From WTGU01 sp965242855 (GTDB lineage: Bacteria; Pseudomonadota; Alphaproteobacteria; UBA828): a DNA stretch of 64,000 nt. Of the stretch, positions 8,718 through 17,763 are shown piece after piece (the first letter of the stretch is position 1; each line of letters opens with the position of its first letter). The stretch spans positions 806,001-870,000 of the forward strand of contig OZ251509.1 of the NCBI GenBank assembly GCA_965242855.1, in the 5' to 3' direction. A program made the position numbers and the translations under genes. The notes beneath the pieces are model-generated. The model did no database searches. It worked only from the letters and a program-made list of their open reading frames with translations, and was not told the origin of the DNA.

Positions 8718-9488
8718 TCAGCCGGGCAGGCCGGCGGTGAGGCCTCCATCGATCACGAGAGCGGCGCCAGTGATCCAGGCGGCATCGTCGGAGGCGAGGT
8801 AAACGAAGCCGTCGGCGATGTCGCGCGGCGTTCCGATGCGCCCGAGCGGGGTGCGGGCCGCTGCCTTGGCGCGCGCCGCGGCCGGATCCGGCTGTTCGGC
8901 GAGGAAGCCGCCGAACATCGGTGTGTCGACGAAGCCGGGGCAGATGCAGTTGGCGCGGATTCCGGCGCTTGCGCCGTCGAGCGCCATGCAGCGGGTCAGC
9001 ATGATCAACCCCGCCTTGGAAGCGACATAGGCGGCGTCCTGGGGCGCCGCGACGACGCCGGCGATCGAGGCCGTGCTCAGGATCGCGCCGCCGCCTTGCG
9101 CCGCGAAACACGGCCACAACGCCTTGGAGACCCGCCAAGCGCCGGTCAGGTTGATGTCGATCTCGCGCCGCCAGGCCGCCTCGGAAAGCTCGGCCACGCC
9201 GCCCAGGATGGTGACGCCGGCGTTGTTCACGAGGATCTCGATCGTGCCGCGCGCGGCGAGCGCGTCCTCGGTCAGGCGCGCCACGTCGCCCTCGCGGGCG
9301 ATGTCGACGCGGAGCGGGAGCGCCGTCCCGCCTCGCGCGGCGATTTCCGCGCAGACGGCGCGCGCGCCGCTTTCGTCGAGGTCGGCGCAAACCACCGCGG
9401 CGCCTTCTTCGGCGAAGCGGAGCGCCGTTTCGCGGCCGATTCCGGAGGCGGCGCCGGTGACGATGGCGTTCTTGCCGGCGAGCCGCAC
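8718..9488 (-). CDS. SDR family NAD(P)-dependent oxidoreductase
   Basis: This classical short-chain dehydrogenase of 256 residues has cofactor motif TGAASGIG (residues 11-18), an acidic residue at the end of the second strand (ADLDE) suggesting NAD preference, structural NNAG, catalytic Ser in STASIAG and YVASK. The C-terminal PGFVDTPMF matches FabG-like members. It lies 19 bases downstream of the sugar-type permease genes on the same strand, so it is probably the last gene of that operon and oxidises or reduces the imported compound. The exact substrate is unknown. Confidence 0.85.
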   Translation of the reverse strand: MRLAGKNAIVTGAASGIGRETALRFAEEGAAVVCADLDESGARAVCAEIAARGGTALPLRVDIAREGDVARLTEDALAARGTIEILVNNAGVTILGGVAELSEAAWRREIDINLTGAWRVSKALWPCFAAQGGGAILSTASIAGVVAAPQDAAYVASKAGLIMLTRCMALDGASAGIRANCICPGFVDTPMFGGFLAEQPDPAAARAKAAARTPLGRIGTPRDIADGFVYLASDDAAWITGAALVIDGGLTAGLPG

Positions 9489-9507
9489 GGACGATCCGGC
9501 CTTCGTG

Positions 9508-10476
9508 CTACGCCGGCATCGCCTCGCGCCGCCGCTGCGCGCGCGCCATGAGAACGAGACCGAGCACCGCGAACACGCTCAGGCAGACCAGGATGAACAA
9601 GCCCACCGCCGCCACATAGGCCCATTCGAGATCCTTGAAGGTGAGGTCGAGGATATAGACGGAGATCGATTTCGTCGCGACGCCTGGACCGCCGCCGGTC
9701 ATGACGTGGAGGATGTCGAAGATCTTGATGCACTCGATCGTGCGGATGACGAGCGCGATGATCATGACCGTCTTCATGCGCGGCAGGACGATCCGCCAGA
9801 AGCGTTGCCAAGCGTTCGCGCCCAGGAGCGTCGCCGCCTTCATCTGGTCCTCGGGCACGCCGACCATGCCGGCGAGCAGGATCAGAAACATCAGCGGCGT
9901 CCACTGCCAGATGTCGGCGATCATGACCGAGATCATGGCGAGGACCGGGTCGGCGAGCCAAAGCGCCTCGACCTCCGTGCCGGCGATCCGGCCGAGCAGG
10001 TCGTTGAGCGGGCCGGAGCTCTGGAAGAGCATGAAGAACATGTAGCCGGCCACTGCGGGCACGATCATCATCGGCATCAGCATGATCGAATAGAAGACCC
10101 GCTTGCCGGGGAACTTTTCGACGAAAAGGATCGCGAGGCCAAGGCCGAGGAGGAATTCGACGGGCACCACCACGGCGACGATCAGGAAGGTCCGGCCGAT
10201 CGACCCCCACAGCTTCCGGTCCGAGAAGATGTCGCCGTAATTGCCGAACAGGTTGGCGGTCTCGTAGGCGTAGTACCAAGGCTTGCCGTCGAGCGGCCCC
10301 CACCATGTGAAGCTCACATAGAGCTGCATCAGGAGCGGGAAGGCGACGATGAAAAGCAGCAGAAGCTGGGCCGGCAGAGTCATGTAGAGCCCGAGCTTCC
10401 GGCCTTCCCGTTCCAGCGGTGTGAGGGCGGTTTTCCGGCTCCTCCCCCGCAAGCCGGCGGGCGCGGCGGGCGTCAT
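9508..10476 (-). CDS. Carbohydrate ABC transporter permease (MalF/UgpA type)
   Basis: This inner-membrane permease of 322 residues has six or so transmembrane segments and the coupling motif KAATLLGANAWQRFWRIVLP, the EAA loop of sugar permeases that contacts the ATPase. The start at 10476 gives a cytoplasmic, basic N-terminus before the first helix (LLLLFIVAFPLLMQLYVS). An ATGA overlap couples it to the preceding permease gene. The expected ATP-binding subunit is not in the neighbourhood, so the pair must borrow an ATPase encoded elsewhere. Confidence 0.88.
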   Translation of the reverse strand: MTPAAPAGLRGRSRKTALTPLEREGRKLGLYMTLPAQLLLLFIVAFPLLMQLYVSFTWWGPLDGKPWYYAYETANLFGNYGDIFSDRKLWGSIGRTFLIVAVVVPVEFLLGLGLAILFVEKFPGKRVFYSIMLMPMMIVPAVAGYMFFMLFQSSGPLNDLLGRIAGTEVEALWLADPVLAMISVMIADIWQWTPLMFLILLAGMVGVPEDQMKAATLLGANAWQRFWRIVLPRMKTVMIIALVIRTIECIKIFDILHVMTGGGPGVATKSISVYILDLTFKDLEWAYVAAVGLFILVCLSVFAVLGLVLMARAQRRREAMPA

Positions 10477-11333
10477 TGCTTGAGGGCTCCGAAGGTCAGG
10501 CCGCGCACCAGATATTTCTGGATCGCGATGCCGAAGACGACCGGCGGAAGGGCGGCGATGAGGCCGAGAGCGGCCTTGGCGCCGTACATCTGCCCCGACA
10601 TCGCCGAGGACAGCGAATTCATATAAACCGGAATGGTGACCCAGTCCTTGCGGGTCAGCAGCAGGGCGATGACGTAGTCGCTCCAGTTGAGGATAAAGAC
10701 GAACAGGGTCGTGCTGGCGAGCGCCGCCTTGACCATCGGCAGCGTGATCTTCCAGAACACGCGGAACCAGCTGCAGCCCTCGACCAGGGCGGCCTCCTCG
10801 ATCTCGCGTGGGACCTCGTCGAAGAAGGTCTTCATCAGCCAGAAGGCGAAGGGCAGCGTGACGATGCCGTAGATGAGGGAAAGCCCCCACCAGGAATCCA
10901 TGGCGCCGAGAAACGCCCACATGATCATGACCGGGATCATCACCGCGAGCGGCGGAAACAGGCGGAGTTGCAGGACGCCCAACGGAAGGTTGCCGCCGAC
11001 CTTGAAACGGGAGACGGCGTAGGCGCCCAAGGTTCCGGCGACGACGGCGATCAGGGTTCCCAGAAGCGAGGTGACGAGGCTCGCCAGGATCGGCCGGCCG
11101 GCCGTCCGCTCATGGGTGATGGAATAGGCGTCGGTCTGCCCCGTGAAAATATATTCGAAGTTGCTCCAGGTCGGCTCGCGCGGCAGCCAGTGCAGGTCGC
11201 CTGCCGTCGACACCCACTCGGTGTGCGGCTTGAACGCCATGGTGGCCATCCACACCACCGGGAGGAGCGCCACGCCGACGGCGACGAGGATCAGGGCGTA
11301 GCGCCAGAGGTAGGACGGGAACGCTTTGGGCAT
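10473..11333 (-). CDS. Carbohydrate ABC transporter permease (MalG/UgpE type)
   Basis: This partner permease has 286 residues. The protein has the MalG-like layout: N-terminal helix (ALILVAVGVALLPVVWM), a periplasmic loop, a helical core, the EAA loop EEAALVEGCSWFRVFWKITLP and a C-terminal segment ending in VRGLTFGALKQ. The C-terminal VRGLTFGAxK ending is conserved in this subunit type. It lies between the binding-protein gene (75 bases upstream) and the MalF-like permease (4-base overlap). Confidence 0.9.
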   Translation of the reverse strand: MPKAFPSYLWRYALILVAVGVALLPVVWMATMAFKPHTEWVSTAGDLHWLPREPTWSNFEYIFTGQTDAYSITHERTAGRPILASLVTSLLGTLIAVVAGTLGAYAVSRFKVGGNLPLGVLQLRLFPPLAVMIPVMIMWAFLGAMDSWWGLSLIYGIVTLPFAFWLMKTFFDEVPREIEEAALVEGCSWFRVFWKITLPMVKAALASTTLFVFILNWSDYVIALLLTRKDWVTIPVYMNSLSSAMSGQMYGAKAALGLIAALPPVVFGIAIQKYLVRGLTFGALKQ

Positions 11334-11408
11334 GGTCTCGCCGGCTGTGGGGCGGGGGCCCGCGCGAGACGCACGGCCCCCGCCCCGGACGCGAAGGCGC
11401 CGGCCGGA

Positions 11409-13004
11409 TCAGGCGCGGTCGATGACCGTCGACCAGCCCGACTTGGCCGCGTTGATGAGATTGATCATCTTGTCCTCGCCCTTCTTCCTGAGGTGCTTGC
11501 GCCACGAATCGGCGGTGTTTTCCATCGCTTCCCTGGCCGTGACCTCACCAACCATGGCGGCCACGAGATTCTCGCTCAGCGTGTTGTGCATCGCGAACTG
11601 GCCGGGGATGGCGATGGTCGGCACGGCGCGTGCCACGGTGCCCTCGATGATCGGCACGTGGTAATCGTGGTAGGACTGGATGACCAGCGGATCCTGGAAA
11701 TTGGCGAGCTGGAACGGGTCGAAGAAGCCGCCCGGATTGCCCGTCAGCAGGCTGAAGATGCGGGTCGAGCCCGACCATTGCAGCCACAGATAAGCCGCTT
11801 CCTGGTACTGGCTCTGGGTCGATACGCCGCCGTTGTTGCCGAGATAGATCGTCGAGCGGCGCACCAGATCATCACCGAACTGGTGTCCGGGCGGCAGGAA
11901 GGAGCCCATCTTGCCGGTCACGGCGGTGGCCGGAGAGCCGTCCTCCTTGGCCGTATCCAGGAATTTCGGGCAATTCGAGAACGTGCCGAGCATGAACGAG
12001 TTGCCCTGGGCCATGTTGCCGTAATACTCACTCCAGCTCCAGGCGAGGCCGCCCTTGTCCGACCAGTCGAGGCTCTTGATGTGCTCCTCGGTGGCTTGGA
12101 TGCCGGCGTCGCTGTCGATCAGCGGATTGCCTTCGTTGTCGAACAGGTGCTGGTTGGGGTTGTCCTTGCTGACGTAGCGGTTGTACCAGGTGCTGATGCC
12201 CCAGAACGCGCTCATCATGTTGCCGTTGCCGAGCATTCCCTTGGAGGTGAAGAACTCGGCGAGCTGGTCGGTCTCCTTCCAGGTGCGCGGCGGCCCGAGC
12301 TCCCAGCCGTATTTGTCGCCGAATTCCTTCCTGTTTTGCAGATCGTCGGCGAGGTCCTTGCGGTAGACCCAGACCTGGGCATCGCCATCGTAGCAGACGG
12401 ACATCGGTTCGCCGCCGTATTTGTAGAGCATGTCGTAGGATTCCGGCGTCGGCATCCCCCGCTCCGGGTCGGCGAAGTCGGCACCGTGCTTCTCGATCCA
12501 TTCGCCGAGAGGCGCGATGCCGTTGGCTTCCGAGAGGTCGCCCATCGTCGCGTAACCGAAGGTGTAGACGTCGTAGGCGGCCGACCCGGTGGTGACGTCC
12601 TGGATCACCTTGTTGAACTGTTCTTCGGGCGAGACGCTGAAGAACTCGAGCTTCACGCCGGTCTCGGCTTCCCAGATGGATTGCAGGGTCGGCCCGTCCG
12701 GCGGCCACGGATTGGTGAAATGGCCGATGGCGCCGTCGGTCATGAGGATGTTGAGCTTTTCCGGCGCCTTGCCTTCGGCCTTCAGCTTGCGCATGCCCTC
12801 GATCGCCCGGCCCTCGGACATGCCCTCGTTGTACTGGTAGCGCTCCGCGCCTGCGAACCCCGTCGGCCCGCCGGTCATGCCGGGCGCCAAGCCGGTGGCG
12901 TGGGCGGGCCGGATGAACTTCGGCGCGATCCCGATCGGCGAAGTGAGGGCGAGCCCGGCGGCGCCCGCCTTCAGCGCTTGCCTGCGCGTTATCCTGGTGG
13001 CCAT
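11409..13004 (-). CDS. Extracellular solute-binding protein of a sugar-type ABC transporter, Tat-exported
   Basis: This 531-residue periplasmic binding protein is first gene of the minus-strand operon. Its N-terminus (MATRITRRQALKAGAAGLALTS) has a twin-arginine motif and a hydrophobic core, so it is probably exported folded by Tat and cleaved near AHA-TG. The body has family-1 binding-protein patterns (VYTFGYATMGDL, WVYRKDLADD, a C-terminal helical domain). At over 530 residues it is about 100 longer than typical maltose-binding relatives and belongs to a longer subclass seen next to glycerol- or polyol-like transporters. Ligand specificity cannot be read. Confidence 0.85.
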   Translation of the reverse strand: MATRITRRQALKAGAAGLALTSPIGIAPKFIRPAHATGLAPGMTGGPTGFAGAERYQYNEGMSEGRAIEGMRKLKAEGKAPEKLNILMTDGAIGHFTNPWPPDGPTLQSIWEAETGVKLEFFSVSPEEQFNKVIQDVTTGSAAYDVYTFGYATMGDLSEANGIAPLGEWIEKHGADFADPERGMPTPESYDMLYKYGGEPMSVCYDGDAQVWVYRKDLADDLQNRKEFGDKYGWELGPPRTWKETDQLAEFFTSKGMLGNGNMMSAFWGISTWYNRYVSKDNPNQHLFDNEGNPLIDSDAGIQATEEHIKSLDWSDKGGLAWSWSEYYGNMAQGNSFMLGTFSNCPKFLDTAKEDGSPATAVTGKMGSFLPPGHQFGDDLVRRSTIYLGNNGGVSTQSQYQEAAYLWLQWSGSTRIFSLLTGNPGGFFDPFQLANFQDPLVIQSYHDYHVPIIEGTVARAVPTIAIPGQFAMHNTLSENLVAAMVGEVTAREAMENTADSWRKHLRKKGEDKMINLINAAKSGWSTVIDRA

Positions 13005-13203
13005 GGATGCCTCCTTTGCTTGATCGTCGAGAAGAGGGTCGGCGCCGCGGACGGCCGCGGCTCCCTTCCGCAGATGCTACCATGCGCCCGCGCCGCCGTG
13101 CATCCTCTATCGGGTCCGCGTCCGGCGCGCCCCGGCGTGAAAGATGTTAGGTTCGGGGCGCCGCCCGGTCGGCGCGGGATCACGGAATCGAGGGGGACGG
13201 GTC

Positions 13204-13629
13204 ATGAAGATCGTGCGCTGCGTTCTGGCCGCCTATGCCCTCCTGACGGCGGCGACGGTCGGCGCGAACTTCGTCGCCACGCCGCTCTACGACGACGGGA
13301 GCACGGGCTTTCCCGTGTGGAGCGTCCTCAACTGGTTCATGGCGGTGGCGGTGCTGCTCGCCCTGGGCGCGAGCGCGATCTGGAAGATCGGCCTGTACGG
13401 TGCCGACGCCGACGGGGTTCCCCCGCAGCGCCGCCTGGAAACGAACGTCCTCTTCTACGCCTCGGTGGTCCTCGGTCTCTGGTTCTTCTGGAACTGGTTC
13501 GGCGACCTGATGTCCCGAGAGGTGCCGCTCTTGTGGGCGTTCATCGACCCGCTACTCGTCGTGACGGTGGGCGCCGTCGGCCTCCGTCTGTGGCGCATTC
13601 CAGGCGGCGCCGGGCAGCCACCGGATTAG
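13204..13629 (+). CDS. Small integral membrane protein of unknown function
   Basis: The product has 141 residues and four predicted transmembrane segments: about residues 4-24 (CVLAAYALLTAATVGANFV), 39-60, 82-101 and 111-128. A short charged loop (GADADGVPPQRRLE) sits between the second and third. The start at 13204 follows GGGGGACGG and directly precedes the first helix. I do not recognise the family. It is 44 bases upstream of a HyuB gene on the same strand, so co-transcription is possible. Confidence 0.65.
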   Translation: MKIVRCVLAAYALLTAATVGANFVATPLYDDGSTGFPVWSVLNWFMAVAVLLALGASAIWKIGLYGADADGVPPQRRLETNVLFYASVVLGLWFFWNWFGDLMSREVPLLWAFIDPLLVVTVGAVGLRLWRIPGGAGQPPD

Positions 13630-13673
13630 CGCGCCCCGCGGCGGCGGGCGGGGCGCGGAGAGGAGCCCGGATC

Positions 13674-15365
13674 ATGGACATGGTCGCCATGAATATCATC
13701 GATTCCACGATGGTGTCGATCTGCCGCGAGATGGGCATCACCATGATGAAGACATCCTATTCGACGATCTTCAACGAGGGCATGGACTTCACCTGCGGCC
13801 TCGGCAACACCGAAGGCGACATGATCGCCGTGGCCGAGTTCAACCCCTCGCAGATCGGCGGCCTGCCGCTCGTCCTCCAGACTTCCGCGCGAGAAATTCC
13901 CCACGACCGGGTGGAGGAAGGCGACGTGATCGTCCACAACGACCCATACCGGGGCGGCATGCACACGCCGGAACACACGTTCATCAAGCCCGTTTTCCAC
14001 GCCGGCACGCTCTACGGCTACGCCGTCGCCATCGGCCACGTCGCCGAGGTCGGTGGCATGGTCCCGGGCGGCTTCGCCGGCGAGGCGACGGAAATCTTCC
14101 ACGAAGGCATGCGTGTGCCGCCGGTGAAGATCAAGGAGCGCGGCGTGGACGTGGTCGAGGTGTGGAAACTCCTGCTCGCGAACTACCGCACGCCGCGCCA
14201 GAACTACGGCGACTTCCGCGCCTTGATCGGCGCCGTCGACGTGGGCGCCGCCCGGCTCGCCGCGTTGATCGAGAAATACGGGCCGGGCGCGTTCCGGAGA
14301 ACGGTCCGCGACCTCATGGACTATTCGGAAGCCCGGATGCGCGCCGAACTCCGGGATTTTCCCGACGGCCTCTACAGCTTCGAGGATTGCATGGAGGACG
14401 ACGGGATCGAGGATCGCCCGTACTGGATCCGCGCCGACGTGCATGTCCAGGGGGACGAGGTCGTGGTCGACTACGGCAAGTCCGACCGGCAGGCGCGGGG
14501 GCCGATCAACGCGGTGCTCTCCGTCGCCTGGTCGGCGGCCTACAACGCGATCCTGCATCTCACCGATCCGTCGATCCCGAAAAACTCCGGTTGCTTCCGG
14601 CCGATCAAGATCGTGGCGCCGGGCGGTTCGGTGGTGAACGCGGACTATCCCGCAACCTGTGTCGGCGGCAATACCGAGACCCATATCCGCATCGCCTACA
14701 CGATCATTGCCGCGCTTTCAAAATGCGTGCCGGACCGCGCCTTCGCGACCGATGCGGGCACTCACAGCAACTTCCTGTTCGGCGCCCGCGACCCGCGCTC
14801 CGGCGAATACGTCGTCTGTTACGACTTCACCTGCGCGGCCTGGGGCGGGCGCTCCTTCGCCGACGGCAACGAGGTCATCAACTGCATCAACGGCAATTCG
14901 CGCATGGTGCCGATCGAGGTGTTCGAGGTGCGCTATCCGTGGCAGGTCGAGGAATACGCCTTGCAGCCGGACACCGCCGGTCCGGGGCGCTACCGGGGCG
15001 CGCACGCGCTGGCGAAGATCCTGCGCTGCGTGGGGACGGAGATCACGGTGAGCTCGGTCTCCGACCGGCACAAGATGCGCCCCTGGGGCCTGCTCGGCGG
15101 CGGGCCCGGCGCGCTTGGCGGGCTCTTCCACCGGGCGGCGGGGAGCGACCGGTGGCGCCCCTTCACGGAAGCCTTCGGCAAGACCTCGCCCAGCAAGTTC
15201 GCCAATGCGAAGGTCGGGCCCGGCGATCGCATCCGTCTGGTCGCGCCGGGCGCCGGCGGCTACGGCCATGTCGGAGAGCGGGACCCTGCCGCGATCGCCG
15301 AGGATCTGAGCGAAGGGTGGATCACACCGGCGGGCGCCCGCCGGGACTATGGTTACGGCGGCTGA
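13674..15365 (+). CDS. hyuB: Hydantoinase B/oxoprolinase family protein
   Basis: This 563-residue HyuB-type subunit normally works with a HyuA ATPase to open five-membered cyclic amides (hydantoin, 5-oxoproline) or to carboxylate ketones. The active-site blocks are present: HNDPYRGGMHTPEH (about residue 82) and GHVAEVGGMVPGG (about 121), and the C-terminal GGGPGALGG and GAGGYG glycine loops. Start 13674 has GGAG upstream; a second ATG lies six bases on. No hyuA is adjacent; the nearest is at 39.6 kb, beside another hyuB. It may form a mixed complex with a distant partner or act alone. Confidence 0.88.
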   Translation: MDMVAMNIIDSTMVSICREMGITMMKTSYSTIFNEGMDFTCGLGNTEGDMIAVAEFNPSQIGGLPLVLQTSAREIPHDRVEEGDVIVHNDPYRGGMHTPEHTFIKPVFHAGTLYGYAVAIGHVAEVGGMVPGGFAGEATEIFHEGMRVPPVKIKERGVDVVEVWKLLLANYRTPRQNYGDFRALIGAVDVGAARLAALIEKYGPGAFRRTVRDLMDYSEARMRAELRDFPDGLYSFEDCMEDDGIEDRPYWIRADVHVQGDEVVVDYGKSDRQARGPINAVLSVAWSAAYNAILHLTDPSIPKNSGCFRPIKIVAPGGSVVNADYPATCVGGNTETHIRIAYTIIAALSKCVPDRAFATDAGTHSNFLFGARDPRSGEYVVCYDFTCAAWGGRSFADGNEVINCINGNSRMVPIEVFEVRYPWQVEEYALQPDTAGPGRYRGAHALAKILRCVGTEITVSSVSDRHKMRPWGLLGGGPGALGGLFHRAAGSDRWRPFTEAFGKTSPSKFANAKVGPGDRIRLVAPGAGGYGHVGERDPAAIAEDLSEGWITPAGARRDYGYGG

Positions 15366-15421
15366 CGGCGATTTTCCATACCGGCAACGCAAGGTTTCAC
15401 AACCTGAAGGAAGAGTCGGCG

Positions 15422-16252
15422 ATGGCAGGAAACGTCGTCCTGAAGGAGTTGTTGCTCTACTGGCATCAGGGCTGGGACCGCGCGCCGGATCTCGTCAAAC
15501 GCTGCGCCGCGACTTGGCTGGCGCGCAATCCGTCCTGGAACGTGAACGTCATGGATCGGGATAGTATCGAAAAAAAGCTGTCGATTCCCCGCTCTGTGAA
15601 GGCATTGAATCTGCCCCTGCCGGAGTTCGCCAATTTCATAAGAATGTGCTTCCTTAAGCGGGGGGGGGTATGGGCGGATGCCACTTGTTGGTGCGCACGA
15701 TCGCTGGACGAGTGGATCGAACCCGTTTGCCGACCGGCGGGTTTCTTCGCCTATGAAAAGCCGGTTCCTTCCCGCCCTATAGGCAATTGGTTTCTGGCCG
15801 CGGCACCCGATAATCGAATCGTCTCCATCTGGTACGCCGCGATGCTTCGCCTTGTGGCGAAAGCGAGATGGTGTTCGCGCTTGAGATTATTGAGGTTGCC
15901 GTGCGAGAAACCGATGTCATGGGCGTTCCCCCAATTGAAAGATTTGTCGTTTCCGGAAAGCGACAACCTCGAAGATGAGAATTACTTCGTGCACCACAGA
16001 CTCTTCCAGCTCTGCCTCGATAGCAACGACGAATTTCGCGAACTCTGGTCGTCTGTTCCCAAGATCGCCGCGGCCGGCCCGCATACCATGCAGAGGCGCG
16101 GCTTGTTGAATCCCGTCAACCGGGACATCTCGGCCCATATCCGAGACAAACGTTCGGCCATCTATAAACTGACCCGCCGCAAGCAGATTCCCGCCGATAT
16201 TTCGGGAACGATCCTGGATGCCCTCTATCGTTCTGGGGAAGGCAGGTATTGA
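15422..16252 (+). CDS. Capsular polysaccharide synthesis-type glycosyltransferase with an internal G9 tract
   Basis: This 276-residue protein resembles the Caps_synth/OCH1-like glycosyltransferases, which use a nucleotide sugar to build surface polysaccharide. The N-terminal block LLYWHQGWDRAPDLVKRC is followed by MCFLKRGGVWADATCWCARSL at about residues 76-96, where the family has YGGxWxDATxxxT. WADAT is the metal/sugar-nucleotide motif. Base composition and codon use are clearly more AT-rich than in the neighbours, and an AT-rich stretch follows the stop, so it looks acquired. Nine consecutive G residues (15660-15668) encode the RGG just before WADAT, a site where slippage would switch the gene off. 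The frame is intact as read. Confidence 0.72.
   Translation: MAGNVVLKELLLYWHQGWDRAPDLVKRCAATWLARNPSWNVNVMDRDSIEKKLSIPRSVKALNLPLPEFANFIRMCFLKRGGVWADATCWCARSLDEWIEPVCRPAGFFAYEKPVPSRPIGNWFLAAAPDNRIVSIWYAAMLRLVAKARWCSRLRLLRLPCEKPMSWAFPQLKDLSFPESDNLEDENYFVHHRLFQLCLDSNDEFRELWSSVPKIAAAGPHTMQRRGLLNPVNRDISAHIRDKRSAIYKLTRRKQIPADISGTILDALYRSGEGRY
15660..15668 (+). repeat. G9 homopolymer tract inside a glycosyltransferase gene
   Basis: Nine G residues in a row lie in codons CGG GGG GGG GTA. It is the longest homopolymer I found in the window. Loss or gain of one base would frameshift the protein after about 80 of 276 residues, before the catalytic motif. Confidence 0.85.
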
Positions 16253-16524
16253 ATTCGCCGCACCGTTCTCATCGAAGAGTTAAAATCCTTCTACCTATCC
16301 ATAATAGTCTGCCAATGGAATGCGGAGTTTCCTTGGTATTCTCGATCGGGACGTCGGGGCGGCGCTAACCGGTGTGGCCCGTCCAGCCAGCGGGGGACAC
16401 ATGCTTCCCGGCGCGATGGGCCTCTGACCCGCCTACGTTGCGCGGACGGGCGCCGTGCCCGCCGCCGGCGGCCGTGCTATGGTCGCGTTCCCGCTATCGG
16501 GGCATCGCGACGAGGGAGGGGGAG
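16253..16524. other. Intergenic region, AT-rich left half
   Basis: This 272-base spacer follows the glycosyltransferase. Its first 100 bases are AT-rich (around ttaaaatcc and ccataatagtctg), unlike the surrounding DNA, and may hold a terminator or promoter. I found no clear hairpin with a T-run, no RNA gene and no coding frame with family resemblance. The right half returns to the local GC-rich composition. Confidence 0.4.
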
Positions 16525-16917
16525 ATGGAACTGCCGACACTGGCCAGAGCCTTGCTGGAAGGGAAGAACTTCGCCACGGTGGCGACCTTGATGGGCGACG
16601 GTGCGCCGCAGGCCACGGTCGTCTGGGTCGATACCGACGGCGAACACGTCGTCTTCAACACCGCCGAGGGGCGCGTGAAGCCGCGCAACATGCGGCGCGA
16701 CGCACGGGTCGCCGTGGCCGTCTTCGATCACGCGAATCCATACAAGCAGGCGATGATCCGGGGCCGGGTGGTGGCAATGGAGCACGATGGCGCCGACGCG
16801 CATATCGACCGGATGGCGAAGAAATACATGGACGTCGACGAATATCCGTTCCGCCAGCCGGGCGAGAAACGGGTGATCGTCAAGATCGCGCCGGAGAAGG
16901 TCGGCCTCATGGAATGA
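16525..16917 (+). CDS. PPOX-class (F420- or FMN-dependent) oxidoreductase
   Basis: This 130-residue split-barrel flavin protein belongs to the pyridoxamine-phosphate-oxidase-like group. Characteristic features are the N-terminal helix ELPTLARALLEGKNFATVATL, the strand GAPQATVVWVDTDGEHVVFNT, the turn AEGRVKPRNMRRDARVAV and the C-terminal KIAPEKVGL. Similar small proteins reduce unsaturated substrates using F420 or FMN. The start at 16525 sits after GAGGGAGGGGGAG, and longer upstream frames lack resemblance. It is followed after 25 bases by the interrupted SDR gene. Confidence 0.8.
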   Translation: MELPTLARALLEGKNFATVATLMGDGAPQATVVWVDTDGEHVVFNTAEGRVKPRNMRRDARVAVAVFDHANPYKQAMIRGRVVAMEHDGADAHIDRMAKKYMDVDEYPFRQPGEKRVIVKIAPEKVGLME

Positions 16918-16942
16918 CGCCCCGGCGGCGGGAAACGTGCGG

Positions 16943-17690
16943 ATGCGGCTCGACGGCAAACGCGCCCTGATCACCGGCGCCCTCGGCGGCATCGGACGCA
17001 AGGTCGCCGAGCGCTTCGCCGCCGAGGGCGCGCGCCTCGCGCTGGCCGACGCGACCCGGGGAGAGAGCCCGGTCGCGGGCGCGCGCGGCTACGTCGCGGA
17101 CCTGGCCCGGGTCGCGGAATGCCGGCGGCTGGCCGCCGAAGCGGAGGCGGCCCTCGGCGGTATCGACCTGCTGGTCAACTGCGTCGGCGTCTTCGAGAAG
17201 ATGCCGCTCGCCGAGGCCACGGAGGAGAACTGGGACCGGAACCTCGACATCAATTTGTAAGGGCGTGTTCTTCCTGATCCAGGCGGTGGCCCCGCTCATG
17301 CGCCGGTGCGGCGGCGGGCGGATCGTCAACCTCACTTCGATCGCCGGCAGCGACGGTTTCGCCTCCGCCCCCGCCTACTGCGCGGCGAAGGGCGGCCTCC
17401 TCAACCTGACGCGGGCGCTCGCCGTGGAGCTCGCGCCGGAGAGGATCAACGTGAACGCGATCGCGCCGGGCTTCGTTCGCACGGCGATGACCGAGCACCA
17501 GTGGCGCGACGACGCCTTCACCGCCGCTCTCGCCCGGATGCTGCCGACCCGCACCGGCTACATGGAGCCGGACGCCATCGCCGCGGCAGCGCTGTTCCTC
17601 TGTTCGGATGACGCCGCGCACATACACGGCCACAACCTGGCGGTGGACGACGGCTGGCTCGCGGGCGTGGCGCCGGGCGCGTTCGCCTGA
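16943..17690 (+). pseudogene. SDR family oxidoreductase interrupted by a single-base frameshift
   Basis: Two adjacent frames together encode one complete short-chain dehydrogenase of about 248 residues. The first (16943-17260) gives TGALGGIG and the NCVG strand and ends at INL-stop. The second (from about 17259) gives KGVFFLIQAVAP, Ser in LTSIAGSDGF and YCAAK, and the usual C-terminal AIAPGFVRT and VDDGW. Removing the T at 17258 (ttgtaag to ttgaag) restores the reading frame with the expected NLKGVFF. All catalytic residues are otherwise intact, so the break is recent or a sequencing/assembly error. ATG 16943 was chosen over a GTG two codons upstream. Confidence 0.8.
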
Positions 17691-17763
17691 CTCGCCGCCG
17701 TTTGCCGAAGCCGCCGGGCGGGTGCGAAGATAAGCGCCCGCCCGCGACGTCGAGGACGGTGCG

